Shown: in pieces, positions 10,326 through 21,093 of the stretch
Numbering within the stretch: the first letter of the stretch is position 1
Layout of the letters: each line of letters opens with the position of its first letter
Source: Mycolicibacter heraklionensis
GTDB lineage: Bacteria > Actinomycetota > Actinomycetes > Mycobacteriales > Mycobacteriaceae
Assembly (NCBI GenBank): GCA_001673575.1
Contig: LZME01000062.1
Span: 1 to 64,000 of the forward strand
Direction of reading: 5' to 3'
Length of the DNA stretch: 64,000 nt
The notes under the pieces: model-generated
What the model saw: only the letters and a program-made list of their open reading frames with translations
The model's database searches: none
Told to the model about the DNA's origin: nothing
Made by a program: the position numbers and the translations under genes

Positions 10326-11189
10326 ATGACTCACCGCCTGACTCCACATTTCGCTGACGTCCAAGCCCATTACGACCTGTCCGATGACTTCTTTCGACTC
10401 TTCCTGGATCCCACCCAGACCTACAGCTGCGCCTACTTCCGGCGCTACGACATGACGCTGGAGGAAGCCCAACTCGCCAAGATCGATCTTTCGCTCGGCA
10501 AGCTCGGCCTGCGCCCGGGCATGACGCTGCTCGACGTGGGCTGTGGCTGGGGCGCCACTATGCAGCGGGCGATCGAACGGTACGACGTCGATGTGGTCGG
10601 TCTGACACTGAGCAAGCACCAGGCCGTCCACGTGCAATCGATGTTCGCCGCGATGGACTCCCCGCGCAGCCGACGAGTGTTGTTGGCCGGTTGGGAGGAG
10701 TTCGACGAACCGGTCGATCGGATCGTGTCTATCGGGGCGTTCGAGCACTTCGGCTACGACCGTTACGACGACTTCTTTGAGATGGCCTACCGGGCACTGC
10801 CCAGCGACGGGGTGATGATGCTGCACACCATCTGCGGCTTGTCCCCGCAACAAATGGTCGAGTACGGCATGCAGCTGACCGCCGACCTGGCCGCCTTTCA
10901 GATCTTCCTGATGACCGAGATCTTCCCCGGCGGCGAGCTGCCGTCGGTGGCACTGGTCAAAGAGCACGCCGTCAAGGCGGGGTTCAGGGTGAACCGCATC
11001 CAGTCGCTGCAACAGCACTACGCCATGACCCTCGACCATTGGGCGCAGGCGCTGGAAGCGCACGAGTGTGAGGCCATCGCGCTTCAGTCCGAAGAGGTCT
11101 ACGAGCGCTACATGCGTTACCTGACCGGCTGCGCCGAGGAATTCCGAGAGGGCCGCTTCGACGTCAACCAGTTCACCCTGGCCAAGTAG
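10326..11189 (+). CDS. Mycolic acid cyclopropane synthase/methyltransferase, MmaA2/PcaA-like
   Basis: This 287-residue protein is of the CmaA/MmaA family, which transfers a methyl from SAM to double bonds in meromycolate chains. Family marks are [33 protein letters not shown] (SAM site), [16 protein letters not shown] and a C-terminal YMRYLTGCAEEF. ATG 10326 aligns with homologues. The segment [15 protein letters not shown] has arginine-tyrosine where relatives usually have glutamate-arginine/asparagine (FERDDM). It stands alone on the plus strand, facing four further paralogues on the minus strand; which chain position it modifies cannot be told. Confidence 0.88.
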   Translation: MTHRLTPHFADVQAHYDLSDDFFRLFLDPTQTYSCAYFRRYDMTLEEAQLAKIDLSLGKLGLRPGMTLLDVGCGWGATMQRAIERYDVDVVGLTLSKHQAVHVQSMFAAMDSPRSRRVLLAGWEEFDEPVDRIVSIGAFEHFGYDRYDDFFEMAYRALPSDGVMMLHTICGLSPQQMVEYGMQLTADLAAFQIFLMTEIFPGGELPSVALVKEHAVKAGFRVNRIQSLQQHYAMTLDHWAQALEAHECEAIALQSEEVYERYMRYLTGCAEEFREGRFDVNQFTLAK

Positions 11190-11225
11190 CCGCAGCCAAA
11201 GCCCTTAGCGCGGCGGCGATTCCCG

Positions 11226-12728
11226 CTAGGCGCTGAACAAGTCGGCGAAGTCGTTGGCGATCGACTGGAACGCGCTCATCACGCTCATCAGCTCGAACCC
11301 GATGGCGGTGGGGATCAGCCCGGCGTCGGCCGCGATCGGCATTCCGATGGCGTTCGTCAGGGTGGTCAGCAGGTCGTCGCCGTTGCCGAATGCGTTGAAG
11401 AACATGCTGATGTCGTAGGCGGGCATGGTGGTCAGCAAGGCGTTGATGATGTCCGCGGTCGGCAGCAGCACCGAATACAGCGTGGCGGCCGCGCCGGAGA
11501 AGGTGTTGACGACGTCGAGCAGACTGGGCAGCGCGAAGTCCATCCCCGAACCGAGCGCATCGGCCGGGCTCCCGAACGACAGGTGCCCGAGGTCGTCGAT
11601 GAAGTCGTTGAAGCCATGCTGCGCGCCCTGCCACAGCGAGCTCAGCAGCGTCATGACGTCGATGTCCGGGAGCACGCCGTAGGTGGTGAGCACATTCGCC
11701 GGGCCCTGGTCCCAGCCACCATGGGTCAATTCGCCATCGACGTAGGTGTCGACGTTGCCGTAGCCCAGGTCGACCAGGATCCGGGTGACGGGCTCCAGCA
11801 GGTCGTACAGCGGTTCGCCGATCACCGGGATGCCGAGCAACGGCTGCAGCAGCGGCAGGATCTCCGTCGGGATCATGTAGTAGTCGGTGTTGAGGGCGGC
11901 CGAGGCGCCGTCCGGAAGCGTCAGGGGTCCGTCGTAGTTGGTGGATCCCAGCAACAGCTGAGCGCTGTCGATGGAGTCCGGCCGGCTGTAGCCGGGGCCG
12001 TGCACCAGCGCGATCCCCAGCACGGCGTTGAGCACCGACAGGAAGTTCAGCGGATAGCGCGGGAAGTCGGCGAATCCGTCGTACTCCGCGATGTAGATGT
12101 CGGTCGCGTACGGGGTGTCGGGCGTGGCCCCGTAGAAGTCGATGCCCATCGACGGGATGTACAGCGGGACTTCCGGGATGGCGAAGCGTGACAGCAGGCC
12201 GCCGTTGGGGAACATCTCATTGGCGATCAAGACGAACGACAACTGGTCGGGGTCGGGGGCATTGCCGGAGCTGAGCAGGTGGTTCATCTCGATCGAGGAG
12301 AGGACGGCGCTCTGCGAGACGCCGTAGACCACCACGTTGTCGCCGGCCTCGATGCGGTCGCGGATGGTCGAGTCGAGCATCCGTACACCCTGGTCGACCG
12401 AGGTGTCCAGCGGCAGGCTCTTGACGCCGGTTCCCGGGTAGAGGCCTTCGGGGGTGAAGACGCCCTGCATGGTGTAGCCGTCGTAGCCGAGGTGCGAGAG
12501 GTATTGGTCGGCCCAGTGGAAGTCCCAGTTGCCTGGGATGGGGGTGCCGCTGCCGCCCATGACCAGGGCGACGTTGTCGAGCAATGCCACATCGGCGACC
12601 AGCGTGCGCGCCCCAGAGATCGAGGACGCCAAGGCCGGCGTCATGGCCGGCGAGGCGACCACCGCGGCAGCGCTGGTCACGGCCACTGCCGCAACGCCCA
12701 GAGGGTGGAACGTGGGGCTTACCTTCAT
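11226..12728 (-). CDS. Secreted PE-PPE-domain serine hydrolase
   Basis: A 500-residue protein with an N-terminal hydrophobic signal (residues 8-35, ending near TPALASS). The PE-PPE domain follows, with an oxyanion-type VMGGSGTPIPG and the GVSQS nucleophile motif (GxSxS, Ser138). The family has an alpha/beta hydrolase fold with esterase/lipase activity at the mycobacterial surface. There is no PE or PPE domain itself. The C-terminal 150 residues are hydrophobic. Located between mycolate methyltransferases, so a lipid substrate is plausible but inferred. Confidence 0.85.
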   Translation of the reverse strand: MKVSPTFHPLGVAAVAVTSAAAVVASPAMTPALASSISGARTLVADVALLDNVALVMGGSGTPIPGNWDFHWADQYLSHLGYDGYTMQGVFTPEGLYPGTGVKSLPLDTSVDQGVRMLDSTIRDRIEAGDNVVVYGVSQSAVLSSIEMNHLLSSGNAPDPDQLSFVLIANEMFPNGGLLSRFAIPEVPLYIPSMGIDFYGATPDTPYATDIYIAEYDGFADFPRYPLNFLSVLNAVLGIALVHGPGYSRPDSIDSAQLLLGSTNYDGPLTLPDGASAALNTDYYMIPTEILPLLQPLLGIPVIGEPLYDLLEPVTRILVDLGYGNVDTYVDGELTHGGWDQGPANVLTTYGVLPDIDVMTLLSSLWQGAQHGFNDFIDDLGHLSFGSPADALGSGMDFALPSLLDVVNTFSGAAATLYSVLLPTADIINALLTTMPAYDISMFFNAFGNGDDLLTTLTNAIGMPIAADAGLIPTAIGFELMSVMSAFQSIANDFADLFSA

Positions 12729-13072
12729 GGCGACCTCCGACAGCGAGCGTGGGACTGCTTATTGCTTGCAGCACACTAACGCTCACATGATTACTACCTG
12801 AAGTATTTCTGAATAACTCAAACTTTCTACTGTAGAAATATCCGCCGAACAGGGCTTTTCTCCCGATCATGGACCATACGATCACTTATGTTGTTGGCTG
12901 TCCGCATGCCAGGAGGAAACGCCAAGGTTTGACCGGACGGGCGAGACAGCGCCGTAGGCAAACCGTGACCCGGCCGACTCGCCGGTGTTACCGCTTTGAT
13001 GCAGGATTTCAACAAGAACGTTCGGACAAATCCCGGGCTCCGCTCGGCGCCGAACCCAGACGAGGGGGATGC
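12729..13072. other. Divergent intergenic region, 344 bp
   Basis: This separates the PE-PPE hydrolase from the DUF732 gene and must hold both promoters. Bases 12780-12840 are unusually AT-rich for the window, with TTTCTACTGTAGAAA forming a short palindrome (about 12828-12838). No RNA gene or convincing small ORF was found. Confidence 0.5.
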
Positions 13073-13516
13073 ATGCGAGGCTTCATGAGCAAGACGGGCG
13101 CGGGGGCGGGGGCGGGCTTAGTAGGCCTGATCGCCGCCACGGGGTTGGCGGCACCGGCGCAGGCGAGCCCGGTCGACACCTCGTTCCTGTCCGATCTGGC
13201 CGGGGCCGGCATCCCGGTCGCCGACCCCGCCGCAACGGCTGCTCTCGGCCAATCCGTGTGCCCGATGCTGACCGAGCCCGCCGGGACCGCCGCATCGGTG
13301 GCGGCCCCGGTCGCCGGCCTGGGTGGCGGACCCAGCATGTCGCCCCAGATGGCGCAGCTGTTCACCGAGATCGCCGTACAGATCTACTGCCCGCAGATGC
13401 TGTCTCAACTGGCCAGCGGCCAGGTGCCGGATCTGCCGCAGATCCCGGGGATGTCGGTCGGCGTCCCCGGCCTGTCCGGTGGAATTCCGGCTATTCCCGC
13501 CATTCCCGGCTTCTAG
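13073..13516 (+). CDS. Small secreted DUF732 protein
   Basis: A 147-residue protein with a signal peptide (cleavage likely after APAQA, about residue 31) and a DUF732 pattern: [10 protein letters not shown], a first cysteine in GQSVCPML and a second in IYCPQM, probably disulphide-linked outside the membrane. The tail has Pro-Gly-Ile repeats. ATG 13073 follows GAGGGGG by 4 nt; ATG 13085 is possible. Its stop TAG shares CTAG with the stop of the convergent mmaA4-like gene. Function unknown. Confidence 0.75.
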   Translation: MRGFMSKTGAGAGAGLVGLIAATGLAAPAQASPVDTSFLSDLAGAGIPVADPAATAALGQSVCPMLTEPAGTAASVAAPVAGLGGGPSMSPQMAQLFTEIAVQIYCPQMLSQLASGQVPDLPQIPGMSVGVPGLSGGIPAIPAIPGF

Positions 13517-14412
13517 GAGCACGTCGCGGCGCCGGGCATGAGGTAGCTGACCAGGCTGACGTCGAGGACTTCGTCGATGAAGTAGTACTCGCAGCCGCGT
13601 AAGTACTTCAGGTAGCGCTGATACACCTCGTCGGACTGAATCTCGATGGCCGTTTCCTTGTTGGCCTCCAACGCGTCGGCCCAGATCTGCAGGGTCTTGA
13701 TGTAGTGCGGCCGCAGCGAAAGCGCTTCGGGAACGGTGAAACCGGCCTTCTGGCCGTGCTCCACCATCATCTCCGTGGTGGGCAGTCGCCCGCCAGGGAA
13801 GATCTCGGTGAGGATGAACTTGATGAAGCGGGCGGTCTCGAACGTCAGCTTCTTGCCGCGCGCATTCAGATCGTAGGGGTGATAGCTGACGCTGCTCTGG
13901 ATCGTCATTCGCCCGTCCGTGGGCAGGATGTCGTAACACCGTGCGAAGAAATCGTCGTAGCGCTCGTGCCCGAAATGCTCGAACGCCTCGATGGAAACGA
14001 TCCGATCGACCGGCTGGTCGAACTCTTCCCACCCGTGCAGCAGTATTCGGCGCTCGCGATCGGTGTCGACAGCGTCCAGTAGCCGCTGCGCGTAGGCGTG
14101 TTGATTCTTCGACAGGGTGAGCCCGATGACGTTGACGTCGTAGCGCTCGAGCGCCCGCTTCATCGTCGAGCCCCAACCGCAGCCGATATCGAGCAGCGTC
14201 ATTCCGGGCTGCAGATCGAGCCTATTGAGATTGAGGTCGATCTTGGCGATCTGGGCCTGTGCCAGCGACAGCTCCGGCGGCTCGAAATAGGCACAGCTGT
14301 AGGTGCGGGTCGGATCCTGGAACAGCGCGAAGAAGTCATCGGAGAGGTCGTAATGAGCCTGGACGTCGGCGAAATGCGGCCGTAAGGTCTTGGCGGCCGG
14401 AGTATCAGTCAT
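13513..14412 (-). CDS. mmaA4: Hydroxymycolate synthase-like methyltransferase (MmaA4 type)
   Basis: A 299-residue protein closest among known paralogues to MmaA4, which makes the hydroxylated methyl branch that leads to keto- and methoxymycolates. MmaA4-type marks are [32 protein letters not shown] and a divergent tail [18 protein letters not shown] in place of the usual QFTLAK. SAM site is [15 protein letters not shown] 14410-14412 is chosen because homology begins there. It is the last gene of a minus-strand operon, 8 nt after the preceding gene. Confidence 0.88.
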   Translation of the reverse strand: MTDTPAAKTLRPHFADVQAHYDLSDDFFALFQDPTRTYSCAYFEPPELSLAQAQIAKIDLNLNRLDLQPGMTLLDIGCGWGSTMKRALERYDVNVIGLTLSKNQHAYAQRLLDAVDTDRERRILLHGWEEFDQPVDRIVSIEAFEHFGHERYDDFFARCYDILPTDGRMTIQSSVSYHPYDLNARGKKLTFETARFIKFILTEIFPGGRLPTTEMMVEHGQKAGFTVPEALSLRPHYIKTLQIWADALEANKETAIEIQSDEVYQRYLKYLRGCEYYFIDEVLDVSLVSYLMPGAATCS

Positions 14413-14420
14413 CGCCAGAC

Positions 14421-15284
14421 CTACTTCTGCAACGTGTACTGGTTGACATCGATGTAGCCGGTGCGAAATCCATTGGCGCAACCGGTCAGGTAATGCATGT
14501 AGCGGTCATAGACCTCTTGGCCCTGGATCTCGATGGCCTTGTCTTTGTTGCCTTCCAGCGCTGCCGCCCAGCAGTCCAGGGTCCTGGCGTAATGGGGCTG
14601 CAGCGAATGCCTTCGGGTCAGAGTGAAACCCGCTCGGGCGGAATGCTCTTCGACCATCTCGATGGTGGGTAGCCGCCCGCCGGGGAAGATCTCGGTGGCG
14701 ATGAACTTGATGAACCGGGCCATCGCGAAGGTCAGCGGCATGCCACGGTCGGCCATCTGCGGCAGCGTCAACCCGGAGATGGTGTGTAGCAGCATCACTC
14801 CATCGGGCGGCAGAACGGCGTGGGCCATGGTGAAGAAGTCCTCGTAGCGCTCATGGCCGAAGTGCTCGAAGGCGCCGATGGACACGATCCGATCTACCGG
14901 TTCGCTGAAGTTCTCCCAACCCTCCAGTAGCACCCGCTTGGTGCGCTGGCTGTCCATGCCGGCAAACATCGCCTCCACGTGGACGGCCTGGTTCTTACTC
15001 AAGGTCAGGCCGATGACGTTGACGTCATAGGCTTCGACGGCACGCCGCATGGTGGCTCCCCAGCCGCAGCCGATGTCGAGCAGCGTCATGCCGGGCCGCA
15101 GGCCCAGTTTGCCCAGCGCCAGGTCGATCTTGGCGAGCTGGGCTTGTTCGAGCGTCATGTCGTCGCGTTCGAAGTAGGCGCAGCTGTAGGTCTGGGTCGG
15201 ATCGAGGAAGAGTCGGAAAAAGTCATCAGACAGGTCGTAGTGTGCCTGCACGTCTTTGAAATGCGGAGTCAGGTTTTTTGGCAT
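14421..15284 (-). CDS. Mycolic acid methyltransferase, MmaA2-like
   Basis: A 287-residue CmaA-family protein. The start [23 protein letters not shown] and the segment [18 protein letters not shown] are closest to MmaA2, which forms distal cyclopropanes. The SAM site [14 protein letters not shown] and the [16 protein letters not shown] motif are intact. It lies between the KasB-like gene (39 nt) and the mmaA4-like gene (8 nt). Assigning the exact chain position would need biochemical data. Confidence 0.87.
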   Translation of the reverse strand: MPKNLTPHFKDVQAHYDLSDDFFRLFLDPTQTYSCAYFERDDMTLEQAQLAKIDLALGKLGLRPGMTLLDIGCGWGATMRRAVEAYDVNVIGLTLSKNQAVHVEAMFAGMDSQRTKRVLLEGWENFSEPVDRIVSIGAFEHFGHERYEDFFTMAHAVLPPDGVMLLHTISGLTLPQMADRGMPLTFAMARFIKFIATEIFPGGRLPTIEMVEEHSARAGFTLTRRHSLQPHYARTLDCWAAALEGNKDKAIEIQGQEVYDRYMHYLTGCANGFRTGYIDVNQYTLQK

Positions 15285-15323
15285 GGCAATGTGCTCTCGA
15301 CTGGGGCCGAAAGCGGCTCCCTT

Positions 15324-16586
15324 CTAGTACTTTCCAAACGCAAGCGCCACGTTGTGGCCGCCGAATCCGAAGGAGTTGCTGATCGCGTAGTGGTAATCGC
15401 CGGTCCGTGCGTCGCCGGCGACGACGTCCAGATCGATCTCCGGGTCGAGGCGGTGCAGGTTCAGCGTTGGCGGGACTACGCCGTCCCGCAGCGCCAGGAC
15501 CGTCAGAATCGCCTCCACCGCACCGACCGCCCCCACCGAATGCCCGAGAGCGGATTTCGGCGCATACACCGCGGCACGGTGCACGCCCATGGCGTTGTTG
15601 ATCGCCTGGGCCTCGGCCAGATCGCCGATCCGGGTTCCGGTGGCGTGTGCGTTGATGTGGTCGATGTCGGTCGGAGCCAGGCCCGCAAGTTCGATCGCCC
15701 GGGTCATCGCGTAGCCCGCGCGCTCCCCCTGCGGATCGGGCGCCACGATGTGGTGGCCGTCCGAGGTGATTCCGGCTCCCATCAGCCGGCCGAGAATGGT
15801 TGCGCCTCGCGCCTTTGCGTGCTCAAGAGTCTCGATGACCATCAACGCGCCCGCCTCACCGAATACAAACCCGCTGCGGTCAGCGTCGAATGGCCGGCAC
15901 GCGCCGGCCGGGTCGTCGTTGTGAGTGGACAACACGATACGCATCGCGGCGAATCCCGCGATGGGGACCGCTTCGATCTTGGTCTCGACTCCGCCGCAGA
16001 TTGCGATGTCGGCCTCGTCGTAGACGATGTTGCGCCAGGCTTGCGCGATACCCTCGGCGCCGGAAGCACACGCCGAGATCGGGGTGAAGACACCTGCTTT
16101 GGCGCCACGCTCCAGACCCACGGCAGCGGCCGCGGCATTAGGCATGTATTTCTGTACGCCCAGCGGCGAAACCGCCTTCATGCCCCGTTCAACCATGCCT
16201 TGGTATCCCCAGACCAGTTCCTCCGGGGAGCCGAGCCCGGTACCGATCGATACCAGCAGTCGGCGCGGATTCACCTCTGGCGAACCAGCATTCGCCCAGA
16301 CCCGACGCCCCAGGATGACCGCCATCTTCTGCAGGTAGGACAGCCGATGCAGTTCCTTGCGGTTCAACTCGTGGTCGAAGTCCTCGAGCAGATGCCCGCC
16401 GATACGCACCGGGAGATCGAACTGCTCGACGAAGGGGTCCTCGAGCTTACGGATGCCGCTCTGCCCGTCCAGCAGTTTCTTCCAGGTATCCTCGGCGTCC
16501 GTCGCCAGTGCCGTTGTCATCGCGACACCGGTGACCACGACCTCGGGAAGGCCACTGCCGGTGGAGAGCCGAGCCATTCGGGCCAT
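15324..16586 (-). CDS. Beta-ketoacyl-ACP synthase, KasB-like
   Basis: A 420-residue condensing enzyme with an intact Cys-His-His triad: C173 (SACASGAE), H314 (NAHATGT) and H349 (KSALGHSVG). [42 protein letters not shown] and [12 protein letters not shown] are clearly nearer KasB than KasA of M. tuberculosis. KasB performs late meromycolate elongation in FAS-II. In M. tuberculosis kasA and kasB lie in a separate operon with accD6, so this copy inside the methyltransferase operon may be extra and dedicated to chains being modified. Whether another kasB exists in the genome is not visible. Confidence 0.9.
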   Translation of the reverse strand: MARMARLSTGSGLPEVVVTGVAMTTALATDAEDTWKKLLDGQSGIRKLEDPFVEQFDLPVRIGGHLLEDFDHELNRKELHRLSYLQKMAVILGRRVWANAGSPEVNPRRLLVSIGTGLGSPEELVWGYQGMVERGMKAVSPLGVQKYMPNAAAAAVGLERGAKAGVFTPISACASGAEGIAQAWRNIVYDEADIAICGGVETKIEAVPIAGFAAMRIVLSTHNDDPAGACRPFDADRSGFVFGEAGALMVIETLEHAKARGATILGRLMGAGITSDGHHIVAPDPQGERAGYAMTRAIELAGLAPTDIDHINAHATGTRIGDLAEAQAINNAMGVHRAAVYAPKSALGHSVGAVGAVEAILTVLALRDGVVPPTLNLHRLDPEIDLDVVAGDARTGDYHYAISNSFGFGGHNVALAFGKY

Positions 16587-16609
16587 GTCCGCGCCTCGCT
16601 TCCAGGACG

Positions 16610-18387
<1,778 letters not shown>

Positions 18388-18700
18388 CTGTTCCTCCGCT
18401 GCACAAAGCGACTTGAAAGGCGTCCGTCGTCTCGACGACGCGGCAACTCACGCCGTGTTCCCGGGGGATCGAACGATTCCCGAGCTGCGCTTAACACGAC
18501 CAGCTGTCTTCAAAAGGGCTGTTGCGCGATGAATTCATTGCGGGCACAGCCCCCTCCCCGACACAGCCGACCCACACCGGCCGACCGGACACGAGTTCCC
18601 CCAGAACAGGGCCGTCAAACACGGCAGCCGATCCGACTGGGAGGCGGGCGAATCCGCGCCGTCGCACCGGCCCAAATATTGTCGGGCCTGTCAAAAACGA
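18388..18700 (-). promoter_or_regulatory. Leader of the mycolate operon with two palindromes
   Basis: This 313-bp gap contains no supportable gene. Two inverted repeats lie 38-94 nt upstream of the cmaA2-like ATG. One is CGTCGT-CTCG-ACGACG (18425-18440). The other is GGGGATCGAACGATTCCC (18464-18481), built on an ATCG-AA-CGAT core. They could be operators or leader hairpins. The regulator is unknown. Confidence 0.35.
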
Positions 18701-18991
18701 CTAGCTGGTCCCCAGCGGATCGATCGTCGCGGCCACATAGAGCATCACCGTCGCCGCGGTCGTCATCGTCGCGAAGTCCAGCCCCCGCTCGCGCAGCACC
18801 AGCAGCCCGGCCCGGTCCTCGGACAGCACCAGGCGCAGGACGGCCGCCACCCCGGTTCCGATCCCGATCAACAGCGCACCGCGCCGCCAGAAGTTCGCCC
18901 CGGCCAGCACGAATGCCGCCGCGAAGATCAGCCCGACCAGCAGGATCGGCCACTGCGCGGCGATCACCCGGCGGACATCGGCGAGGGTCAC
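18701..18991 (-). CDS. DUF3017 small membrane protein
   Basis: A 96-residue protein with three hydrophobic segments ([53 protein letters not shown]). The GTG start at 18989-18991 overlaps the folD stop by 4 nt (GTGA), as for Rv3355c behind folD in M. tuberculosis. Function unknown; translational coupling to folD is likely. Confidence 0.8.
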   Translation of the reverse strand: MTLADVRRVIAAQWPILLVGLIFAAAFVLAGANFWRRGALLIGIGTGVAAVLRLVLSEDRAGLLVLRERGLDFATMTTAATVMLYVAATIDPLGTS

Positions 18992-19836
18992 AGCGAGCTC
19001 TCGACTCTTTCCACGACGTTGGTCAGCAGGAACGCCCGGGTCAGCGGACCCACCCCGCCGGGGTTGGGCGACACGTGGCCCGCCACCTCCCACACGTCGG
19101 GATGCACGTCACCGACCAGTCCGGCGTCGGTACGCGACACCCCGACGTCGACGATGGCCGCACCCGGACGCACCATGTCGGCGGTGAGCATGTGTGGCAC
19201 ACCGACCGCGGCGACGATGATGTCGGCCTGGCGGGTCAGCTCAGGCAGGTCGCGGGTCCCGGTGTGGCACAACGTGACGGTGGCGTTCTCCGACCGGCGG
19301 GTCAGCAGCAGTCCCAGCGGGCGCCCGACCGTCACGCCACGTCCGATCACCACGACATGGGCGCCCGCAATCGGCACCTCATAGCGGCGCAGCAGGTGCA
19401 CGATGCCGCGCGGGGTGCAGGGCAGCGCCGCCGGGGTGCCCAGCACCAACCGGCCCAGGTTGGTCGGATGTAGCCCGTCGGCGTCCTTGGCCGGGTCGAC
19501 ACGCTCAAGGGCGGCGTTCTCGTCCAGATGTTTGGGCAGCGGCAGTTGCACGATGTAGCCGGTGCAGTCATCGTTGGCATTCAGCTCGTCGATGGTGTCG
19601 TTGAGCTGCGCCGGACTGCAGTCCGCGGGCAGGTCGCGGCGGATCGAGGTGATGCCGACCTTGGCGCAGTCGGCGTGCTTGCCGCGCACGTAGGCATGCG
19701 ACCCGGGGTCATCTCCCACCAGAATGGTGCCCAGACCAGGTGTGCGGCCCGCGGCGGACAACGCCGCCACCCGTGCCTGAAGGTCGACGAAGATCTCGTC
19801 GCGCGTGGCCTTGCCGTCCAACGTAATCGCACCCAC
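18988..19836 (-). CDS. folD: Methylene-THF dehydrogenase/cyclohydrolase FolD
   Basis: A 282-residue bifunctional enzyme interconverting 5,10-methylene-, methenyl- and 10-formyl-tetrahydrofolate with NADP. Family motifs are [18 protein letters not shown] (catalytic lysine), the [14 protein letters not shown] block, [19 protein letters not shown] (nucleotide site) and [16 protein letters not shown] at 19834-19836 ([14 protein letters not shown]) aligns with the M. tuberculosis start. It supplies one-carbon units for purine and methionine synthesis. Confidence 0.95.
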   Translation of the reverse strand: MGAITLDGKATRDEIFVDLQARVAALSAAGRTPGLGTILVGDDPGSHAYVRGKHADCAKVGITSIRRDLPADCSPAQLNDTIDELNANDDCTGYIVQLPLPKHLDENAALERVDPAKDADGLHPTNLGRLVLGTPAALPCTPRGIVHLLRRYEVPIAGAHVVVIGRGVTVGRPLGLLLTRRSENATVTLCHTGTRDLPELTRQADIIVAAVGVPHMLTADMVRPGAAIVDVGVSRTDAGLVGDVHPDVWEVAGHVSPNPGGVGPLTRAFLLTNVVERVESSL

Positions 19837-19898
19837 GCGGACAGTCTGGCATGCCACCCGCAGTTCCAACGATGACGATCCGTCACTAAGCTCCCGCT

Positions 19899-21083
19899 AT
19901 GCCTGTTCCCGACGTCTTCAGCCCCGCCAAACTCGGCCCGATCACGTTGCGCAACCGGATCATCAAGGCCGCGACGTTCGAGAACCGCACACCTGGCGCG
20001 CTGGCCTCCGACGACCTCATCGAGTATCACCGGCTGCCGGCCGCCGGCGGAGTGGGCATGACCACCGTGGCCTACTGCGCGGTCTCCCAGGGCGGGCGCA
20101 CCTCCAACGACGGGCTGTGGATGCGCCCGGAGGCGGTCGCCGGGCTGCGCCGGCTCACTGATGCGGTGCACGCCGAGGGAGCCTTGGTCAGCGCTCAGAT
20201 CGGTCACGCCGGCCCGGTCGCCGACGCGCGTTCCAACAAGGCCCGTGCCCTGGCCCCGGTCCGATTCTTCAACCCGATCGGCATGCGTTTCGCCAAGAAG
20301 GCCACCCGAGACGACATCGACCAGGTCATCGCCCAGCACGCCGACGCCGCGCGCTATGCCGTGGATGCCGGGTTCGACGCCGTGGAGATCCATCTCGGCC
20401 ACAACTACCTGGCGAGTTCATTTCTTTCTCCGCTGATCAACCGCCGCTCCGATGAGTTCGGCGGGTCGCTGGCCAACCGGGCCAAGGTGGCCCGCGGCAT
20501 CGTGGCCGCCGTGCACAAGGCGGTGGGCGGACAGATCGCGGTGACGGCCAAACTGAACATGGCCGACGGGGTCCGCGGCGGTATCAACCTGGACGAGTCG
20601 CTGACCACCGCGAAATGGCTGCAGGACGACGGTGGCCTGGACGCGTTGGAGCTCACGGCCGGCAGCTCGCTGGTCAACCCGATGTACCTCTTCCGCGGGC
20701 ACGCCCCGGTGAAGGAATTCGCGAGCGTCTTCCCCCCGCCGTTGAGCTGGGGCATGCGGATGACCGGCAACAAGTTTCTGCGCGAGTACCCCTACACCGA
20801 CGCCTACCTGTTGGACAACGCCCGACTGTTCCGCGCCGAGTTGTCGATGCCGCTGATCCTTTTGGGCGGCGTCACCAACCGCGCGACGATGGATCAGGCG
20901 ATGGCCGAGGGATTCGAATTCGTCGCAATGGCCCGGGCGTTGCTGGCCGAACCGGACCTGGTCAACCGGATCGCCGAGGAGTCAACAACACTGTCGGAAT
21001 GCACGCACTGCAACCAGTGCATGCCGACGATCTACCGGCGCACGCACTGCGTCGTTACGGGCGCACCGGACGCAACTCGCTAG
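19899..21083 (+). CDS. NADH:flavin oxidoreductase, old yellow enzyme family
   Basis: A 394-residue FMN TIM barrel (VFSPAKLGPITLRNRIIKAA start; HLGHNYLASSFLSPLINRRSDEFGGSL-type substrate/FMN loop seen as GHNYLASSFLSP and RRSDEFGGS). Near the end it has CTHCNQC plus a last Cys nine residues on. That resembles the 4Fe-4S site of 2,4-dienoyl-CoA reductases but with altered spacing, and the protein stops soon after without the FAD/NAD domain of those enzymes. Similar to Rv3359. Substrate unknown. The FHA-ABC gene follows after 10 nt. Confidence 0.85.
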   Translation: MPVPDVFSPAKLGPITLRNRIIKAATFENRTPGALASDDLIEYHRLPAAGGVGMTTVAYCAVSQGGRTSNDGLWMRPEAVAGLRRLTDAVHAEGALVSAQIGHAGPVADARSNKARALAPVRFFNPIGMRFAKKATRDDIDQVIAQHADAARYAVDAGFDAVEIHLGHNYLASSFLSPLINRRSDEFGGSLANRAKVARGIVAAVHKAVGGQIAVTAKLNMADGVRGGINLDESLTTAKWLQDDGGLDALELTAGSSLVNPMYLFRGHAPVKEFASVFPPPLSWGMRMTGNKFLREYPYTDAYLLDNARLFRAELSMPLILLGGVTNRATMDQAMAEGFEFVAMARALLAEPDLVNRIAEESTTLSECTHCNQCMPTIYRRTHCVVTGAPDATR

Positions 21084-21093
21084 AGTTGACTCG

